Virus record (IMG/VR): IMGVR_UViG_3300036814_001030
Coordinates: 1-25,679 of that record
Reading direction: 5' to 3' (one strand)
DNA: 25,679 nucleotides
DNA from: a virus
Shown: in pieces, positions 22,801 through 25,679 of the stretch
Layout of the letters: each line of letters starts with the position of its first letter
Numbering within the stretch: position 1 is the first letter of the stretch
Notes under the pieces: generated by a model
Databases searched by the model: none
What the model saw: only the letters and a program-made list of their open reading frames with translations
Told to the model about the DNA's origin: nothing
Position numbers and translations under genes: made by a program

Positions 22801-25679
22801 GCTTACTAGGCTCGATCTATTCGAGGGTAACTCATCAGAAGGCATTAGCGGGAAAGACGCAACAATGGAGTTGCCCTCTATCCGCACACCAGTCTTGCTT
22901 GGCGTAAAGAACTTACTAACCGCCGCCCTGTATAGATTCTTCTGAGCGTCACTTAACTCTTCAAGTTGCGGATTGACCGGACCGAAGGGGCTGGTATTAG
23001 TACCTTTGCTCTTGGGGAGTCGGAATTTTACATTTTGAGCGCCTTCAGCCAACCCCTGAACAACAGGGCGAACTTTGGACTCGATCCATTTCTCTAACTT
23101 CTCAGCAGAGAGGGCAAACAGCAGTCGTTGACCGCCATCCCCTACTCGCCCATAAATGGTATTTTCGGCAGAATCAACATACTCCTGAGAAACCCGTAAG
23201 TTGCCATCCTCCTCCGCAAGCCCTTCGGGCATTGCAAGTTCTGGATTGGCTAAAAGAGTTTCTTGAATTTCAATAAGCCGATCAGAATCTGCGGCGAGTT
23301 CAAGAGCGAACGCTGGATCTTCCCGCATCGCTTGATTGGTGCTTTCAATTAACTCAACGGCAACTACCTTTTGCTCTTGGGCAATCTGTTCATCTATTTG
23401 CTGCTCTTGAGTCTGCTCGTCTCCCCTCGTCGCCTCTTCAAGTGTAGCGCCGTACTCTTGAGCGAGTTCAAGGTAGGCGTCGTGTCTGTTATCAATGTAT
23501 TCGAGTAGATCTGAGAATCCGGCTTCGCGAATTTGATCCCTGAGACTTTCTCCATATGGGTCGCTAACCCAGTCTTGAGTGATTGTTTCTCGGCTGGCGG
23601 CGAAGAATTCTGTTTGGAAGCCATATGTTTTCCCAAGTTGTGCTTGCAGTCTGCCCAGTCTACGGGCTAATTGACTTTTGTTTAATGAGTCATTATGAAT
23701 GGTGTATTCAAGATCACCAATTCGTACCAGTTCGGACCCCTCACCAACGATGCGCTTAACTTCTCGAAATAACTTTCCGAATTGAGACTCGTTAAGGTTC
23801 TTTGTTGACTTGAGGTATCCGCCAAGAGAGGTTGTGTCTGCTTCAATATCCAGTGACGAACTAGGGCGGAATGTGGTGACCGAATCCTGACGGTATATAA
23901 GCATTGCAGCAAGAGCATATACCTTTGCTACCAAGTCAGAATCTGAAGATGGGGACAGTGCAAGTATGTTGGCGGGAGTAATAACCTCGCCCTCAGCCCT
24001 CTTTCCAGAGACGCCCTGCTTTACGAATACCTTTGCGATCTCTCCAAGAAGGCCATCTCTGTTGCCAGTGCTGATAATATTAGAAGCGGCAGCGTGAAAC
24101 TTCTTTAAGAGAGATCCCTTTAACTTAGCGACACGGGACATGCCAGGAGAAGTCGCGCTTGGTCTAGTCCCAGAAACCACATGGCGACGCGGAGCGGGCC
24201 TTGACGTATCCTTACTTTTTACGGCTAATTTAGATTCTTCACGGAGCCTCTGCACAGAACGTTTAAGCAGCGCCAACTCACGCTTCTTCCATTTGCCGGT
24301 TGTTGTTGTTTTTGCAAGGTAGCGGTCAAGACCCGCTGCGTCTATCTCAACTTTGCCATCCTTGCGGGTGACAAATTTTTCCTCTATAACTTTTAAGTTA
24401 TCAGCAACACGGCCCTCCGGCGTCTCTTCTCCACGGGATCTTTCTATGGCCGCTTTAAGAGAACTTCTCTCAGAAGTTCTTGCCGACTCTATTTGCGAGT
24501 CTTCAATCGCCTCCGCATCCATCTCTTGAGCGAAGTCGAGATACTCGTCAATCGTATAGTCCTGAAGGCGAACCGTGCCCAATCCAAAAGAGCGGCCATC
24601 CGGACCCGTAAGAATTATTTCTTTGTTTTTCGGCTTTAAGGAATAGCCAATCTTTTTAAGAACGGCATTCAACCTAGCCATGCTATTAGGGGACTCTAAT
24701 GCGGCTCGGTAGTGAAGAACGTCCTCCCTTTTTGTTTGCCTATCTCCAGCGGGTTCACCCCTTCCCCTTTCTGTGGGAATGTTAAAGCGCCTAATCGTTT
24801 TGCTAAGAAAAGGAACAGTTACGCTAACCCCGTCCTCTGTTTGCTTTGCATCAATCTCACCTTCAGAAGGAATCCAAGATAATGCGCCTTCGTTAAAGCC
24901 CTTTGTAGCGCGAGTAGTCTTAGCGGGATCAGTCTTTTTAGACTCCTCAACGCGAGCCTCTCTATGGCCCTCATCGAACCCCTCTTCATAAGACTCCATC
25001 CCCCTTTCTTGATCGATCTGTCCGAGCCTAACGGACGCGGCTTGAGAGAAGGTGTCTACTCGTGCGGCGGTGGGGGTTGTTGCTGTAAATTCCGCCCGCT
25101 GGATATTATCCATCTTAACAATGATCTGCCCCCTCGCTGAATTACCACGGGAGACAACATCTTTGGATGGGACGGTAATGCGGACTACTTCAGTTCCGGG
25201 TCTTTGATCTATTCCAGTCTTATCTAGGCTCCCAAGCCCGTAGCCGCTGAGTCTGCTTAATGTGGCTACAGATACTGGAGCCTCCCCCTTAGTTCGCCTT
25301 TCCTTTTCAGCACGAAGAGCGGTACCATCAGCGACTAACTGGTCATAAGCCGCTATCCCAGACGGTCCTGATGCTCGTCCGCTCAGAACGGCTTCTTCGT
25401 GTCCTGCGGCTTTTGCTTCGTTTTCTTCTACAAGCGCAATGTGACTATCTAGTTGTTCATCGCTTTTTTCTGAAACCGGGGTTTTGTGTTTATCAGCCAG
25501 GGGGGGCCATTGAGTAACATAATTTGGATCAAGAGGGTTGGTCAAACCAACTCCGGTCACATCCCCTATCAGTAAATCTTTACCATCTGGCCCAACAACA
25601 GCAACTGAATCAGTATCTTCACTTCTTTTGGATACTTTAGTTCTTAATGGATTACCATTTCTGTCATATACAATAATCC
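16789..25679 (-). CDS. Giant polyvalent virion-associated protein, 5' end outside the window
   Basis: The frame is open to the window edge, so at least 2,962 codons; the start lies beyond 25679 and the GTG at 25560 is internal. Counting from the first codon in the window: the N-terminal 700 residues are charged and partly coiled; about 1030-1200 resembles a domain seen in phage polyproteins (GPKIGSFFGNLNG, LWFSRTWNRITG; DUF7178-like). An HEVGVH near 1501 recalls a metallopeptidase but has one residue too many for HExxH. WIVGHRAGQLMNEGRE lies near 2010. The stretch 2240-2510 matches the layout of large polyvalent protein domain LPD38 (FKSRNLIRDALHS, a hydrophobic helix, FINE). About 2810-2860, SSAYGPLQITKG, resembles a lysozyme-like transglycosylase. 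Such proteins are packed in the virion and ejected with the DNA. No polymerase motif is seen. An internal small gene and terminator lie at residues 1346-1422. Confidence 0.88.
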   Translation of the reverse strand, partial: IIVYDRNGNPLRTKVSKRSEDTDSVAVVGPDGKDLLIGDVTGVGLTNPLDPNYVTQWPPLADKHKTPVSEKSDEQLDSHIALVEENEAKAAGHEEAVLSGRASGPSGIAAYDQLVADGTALRAEKERRTKGEAPVSVATLSRLSGYGLGSLDKTGIDQRPGTEVVRITVPSKDVVSRGNSARGQIIVKMDNIQRAEFTATTPTAARVDTFSQAASVRLGQIDQERGMESYEEGFDEGHREARVEESKKTDPAKTTRATKGFNEGALSWIPSEGEIDAKQTEDGVSVTVPFLSKTIRRFNIPTERGRGEPAGDRQTKREDVLHYRAALESPNSMARLNAVLKKIGYSLKPKNKEIILTGPDGRSFGLGTVRLQDYTIDEYLDFAQEMDAEAIEDSQIESARTSERSSLKAAIERSRGEETPEGRVADNLKVIEEKFVTRKDGKVEIDAAGLDRYLAKTTTTGKWKKRELALLKRSVQRLREESKLAVKSKDTSRPAPRRHVVSGTRPSATSPGMSRVAKLKGSLLKKFHAAASNIISTGNRDGLLGEIAKVFVKQGVSGKRAEGEVITPANILALSPSSDSDLVAKVYALAAMLIYRQDSVTTFRPSSSLDIEADTTSLGGYLKSTKNLNESQFGKLFREVKRIVGEGSELVRIGDLEYTIHNDSLNKSQLARRLGRLQAQLGKTYGFQTEFFAASRETITQDWVSDPYGESLRDQIREAGFSDLLEYIDNRHDAYLELAQEYGATLEEATRGDEQTQEQQIDEQIAQEQKVVAVELIESTNQAMREDPAFALELAADSDRLIEIQETLLANPELAMPEGLAEEDGNLRVSQEYVDSAENTIYGRVGDGGQRLLFALSAEKLEKWIESKVRPVVQGLAEGAQNVKFRLPKSKGTNTSPFGPVNPQLEELSDAQKNLYRAAVSKFFTPSKTGVRIEGNSIVASFPLMPSDELPSNRSSLVSTVGLFSAEQGEVIEGTGINGAIRNRDVALWLQERTREQGRIAPHDHSEQAGDQIAQVLLAEIRYQLSKKTNAIGWYEEKVQNMMEVFGVIYPELLTDKHSAMMMKAFLAITSQSTDVDQNLQYAVEQYEHYRNTEGTNQPRIRVFGKGKATKAMKLNHELLAKLVDEKGLSALSDFLEREYTVRELAERGYKVSGELKEHKGRGALVLGPKIGSFFGNLNGHYESLTADLWFSRTWNRITGNLLRSSNVAQLINTQNNVMLMLKDAQRVKPLLMGYNRRELIANEELRLQWAAEFTGEWSRSSFAKTTDDKHLIKRLHEVHNNLQDAPRGGAERKFMRGVMAQVKDALSQDGINATTADLQALIWYHEKDLFAILGADNTKSEATDYEQAARRLLATKRPDLGFDHVLRGTRRQDGEGRSAQSEADPGRDSRRTDKTDRVAYLLGDQSKVVYQPEEPAKGGFFVDRTRLELGAAFGSKNIESLEAQGILKILSNVSELPEELHQDVAFAIFAPPGMYDKETGISYLISENIAEGESREALLHEVGVHFGLKRMLGAKAYGALISQLMSRRGDKALKPYFDDIGVSYSFLDKDNKDGTPNIQYEEQFIEEVIAKIVTDPSTQEIGIVREIYAKIRVFLAQYFKGIVLTSNDLLGVSKGALRQAYKGRLNPKTVIDSGVAFSLTQADPRLDTLDEQEAAILLNLLRGRDDVFLRPKILIKRLSGLHKNKAFSSNRAQPHENKKAKVKLDKALSHIQDRVNQLPKSSRLLVNFSTDGATSERFVHLVNADSDTMLTIRFGFTPIESSKLSMLGPVVDFSNMGDQRSQVLPSDLDKAIRLASQGSLAKESALSFYINHRIGHKPAHITGLDAGRGIDNYTSYIKRIFIDRRKTYRIIVESEGVAVDSGFLKERVTPVVSGKRVMFALPDQSTNDVNPRQLALINETNGRTKRWALSRHIEQARGRWALWATQGAVDRYRGIKALLGEEGNTAWQMMHLSDNAHGLLHAVLNFGRPMETTRDGKFDGYLLQPGSEGLLDVLESLEGEVDRFLSWIVGHRAGQLMNEGREHHFTKDDITNLKNLGKGKTVTGKSRTLLYAQKMKALGKFQKDIVQLAVSSGSISQEDANALLTDFYLPFYREFEEGSRTKVRGPAMNGDFVNFSAFIAHHRLKGSEVQTNDVLENLMMNWAALLNASMKNRAGVAAVDAAVIHGAANLVPDKEVPKIEFGKRKAKSDKYDNYIYVLKGGKKVWYEVNDQMVLKSLLAMNWSAGQLPGVNTLSKFKRVFTYGVTASPAFKSRNLIRDALHSIAVGEMSYNVFGNVAKGMANTKKDSIVYQNMIAGGGAFVMGYLHDDPSALRRTVKLSRKQVQRGWPSSEKEVEERVLDTGKKGAAFLAKGWDAYQDFGNRLENANRVALYMNRVGEVGNMQAQFEARDLLNFSSHGGWVATQYFISGISFLNARVQGLDKLGRTARDKTLRNRLFGVVGTIALASVLYELGMEDDEEYQVMENWKKETYWPVRIPFSDGWFLIPKPFEIGAIASVAQTLTRNFINESPNPNFVRERVLSILHDQLAFDWRFQAFKPALEVATNKDSFRDRPIESLGWRISNISKTNMKYKYTSDVAVFTSELIDKLPGDNFLSPVQADHLIKGYFGWLGSVIPGAVETVYSPIESFKELEGKRLDQMYGVIPVGGYITQSPLRNTLPMTFLYEQLKKVNNAKADYNHYRREGLVEEERSLLAEKGELLQWHKVYNNASTYIGKINKQMKVIGNSELSPLERREELDRLIILKNGVAKRMYDLWGDKPTQKKEESKFSFISNAGASTEIEDNDDVTSLQSMVKESGEDSRLADNLYKGIFKAEFRGLNRLKPFVRTSFAPKDGSSAYGPLQITKGLMDSAKDQLTLTEEEAKYVDRFIEQGRLFLKFGKEPDMEGYKERYDYGGAGDLTSPSNRKLYRQVGKKLLLLVWKQAEGDWRAFLNAWRYGEASDKNVEITDKDYFTAFTDNYRT
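21412..21434 (-). terminator. Intrinsic terminator inside the giant gene, same strand
   Basis: On the minus strand AACCCGCC pairs perfectly with GGCGGGTT around AAA, and the T-run extends to six T. The hairpin is the common bacterial terminator form. It lies within codons for PAKGGFFV of the giant protein, 46 bases after the stop of the nested frame 21480-21641. Tight coupling of ribosomes to RNA polymerase would allow the giant message to read through. Confidence 0.85.
21480..21641 (-). CDS. Nested 53-aa gene inside the giant gene (moron-like candidate)
   Basis: A frame on the same strand as the giant gene but shifted, coding for a 53-aa acidic protein with natural composition: TWDSTMYSEELEDRMEKD, then LILDATPEELTKLIE. 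AGAGG lies 9 bases before the ATG at 21641 and an intrinsic terminator follows the stop. In this stretch G is frequent at first codon positions of the small frame, as in normal genes. The giant frame here instead reads as an Arg/Gly/Asp-rich linker (RGTRRQDGEGRSAQS). No promoter is obvious and no family is recognised. An alternative is that the linker is the only real product and the small frame arises by chance. Confidence 0.5.
   Translation of the reverse strand: MNKPREDSSPQNVQTWDSTMYSEELEDRMEKDVAHNQRLILDATPEELTKLIE

Noticed and set aside
16789-25679. N4-like virion RNA polymerase, with the leader hairpins as its promoters
   Set aside because: I find no T7-like polymerase motifs (no catalytic TxxGR or HDS box) in the giant protein, and the leader stems are 9 bp with 4-6 base loops rather than short stems with 3-base loops.

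Overview
The window looks like part of a temperate, tailed bacteriophage (or prophage) of a Gram-negative, probably proteobacterial, host. A tyrosine integrase sits beside an ERF/YqaJ recombination module. A LPS-heptose type sugar kinase and a lipobox protein fit a Gram-negative host. One reading frame of at least 2,962 codons has the make-up of the giant 'polyvalent' virion proteins of podovirus-like phages. No terminase, portal, capsid or CI-type repressor lies in the window, and I see no tRNA, rRNA, IS element or CRISPR.

Layout: (1) 1-587 is non-coding and rich in hairpins, with a possible promoter and a possible structured RNA. (2) 588-5992 is a rightward cluster. It opens with a three-gene cassette (unknown 313-aa protein, MoxR-type AAA+ ATPase, HExxH/VWA-like protein), continues with small unknown genes and two ribbon-helix-helix-like proteins, and ends at an intrinsic terminator (6004-6045). 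Four genes here are preceded by related leaders: a 9-bp hairpin, then a conserved spacer and the ribosome-binding site. (3) 9377-6129 is a leftward cluster: a replication-organizer-like protein, a small unknown, a Vsr/DUF559-type endonuclease, a HTH protein, a HldE-type heptose kinase and an IscA-type Fe-S carrier. The last two are auxiliary metabolic genes. (4) 9378-9898 is a divergent non-coding region with nested inverted repeats and tandem TTGACA boxes. (5) 9899-14865 is a rightward recombination and integration operon: HNH-like protein, ERF annealing protein, YqaJ-type exonuclease, small proteins, Xis-like HTH, integrase, and two HTH proteins. (6) 25679-14840 is a leftward late-type operon, read from the giant protein through a membrane lipoprotein and a metallophosphoesterase to small genes, mostly joined by ATGA stop/start overlaps. 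It runs head-on into cluster 5 with a 26-bp overlap of coding ends.

The two most unusual points are these. First, the hairpin leader family in front of the MoxR/VWA cassette and one downstream gene; three copies differ in stem sequence while keeping the pairing. Second, inside the giant gene, a 53-codon frame with its own ribosome-binding site ends just before a textbook intrinsic terminator on the same strand. This looks like a small moron-like gene embedded in a linker of the giant protein.

Functional calls rest on motif recognition by eye, with no database search. Start codons were chosen from Shine-Dalgarno spacing and stop/start overlaps.
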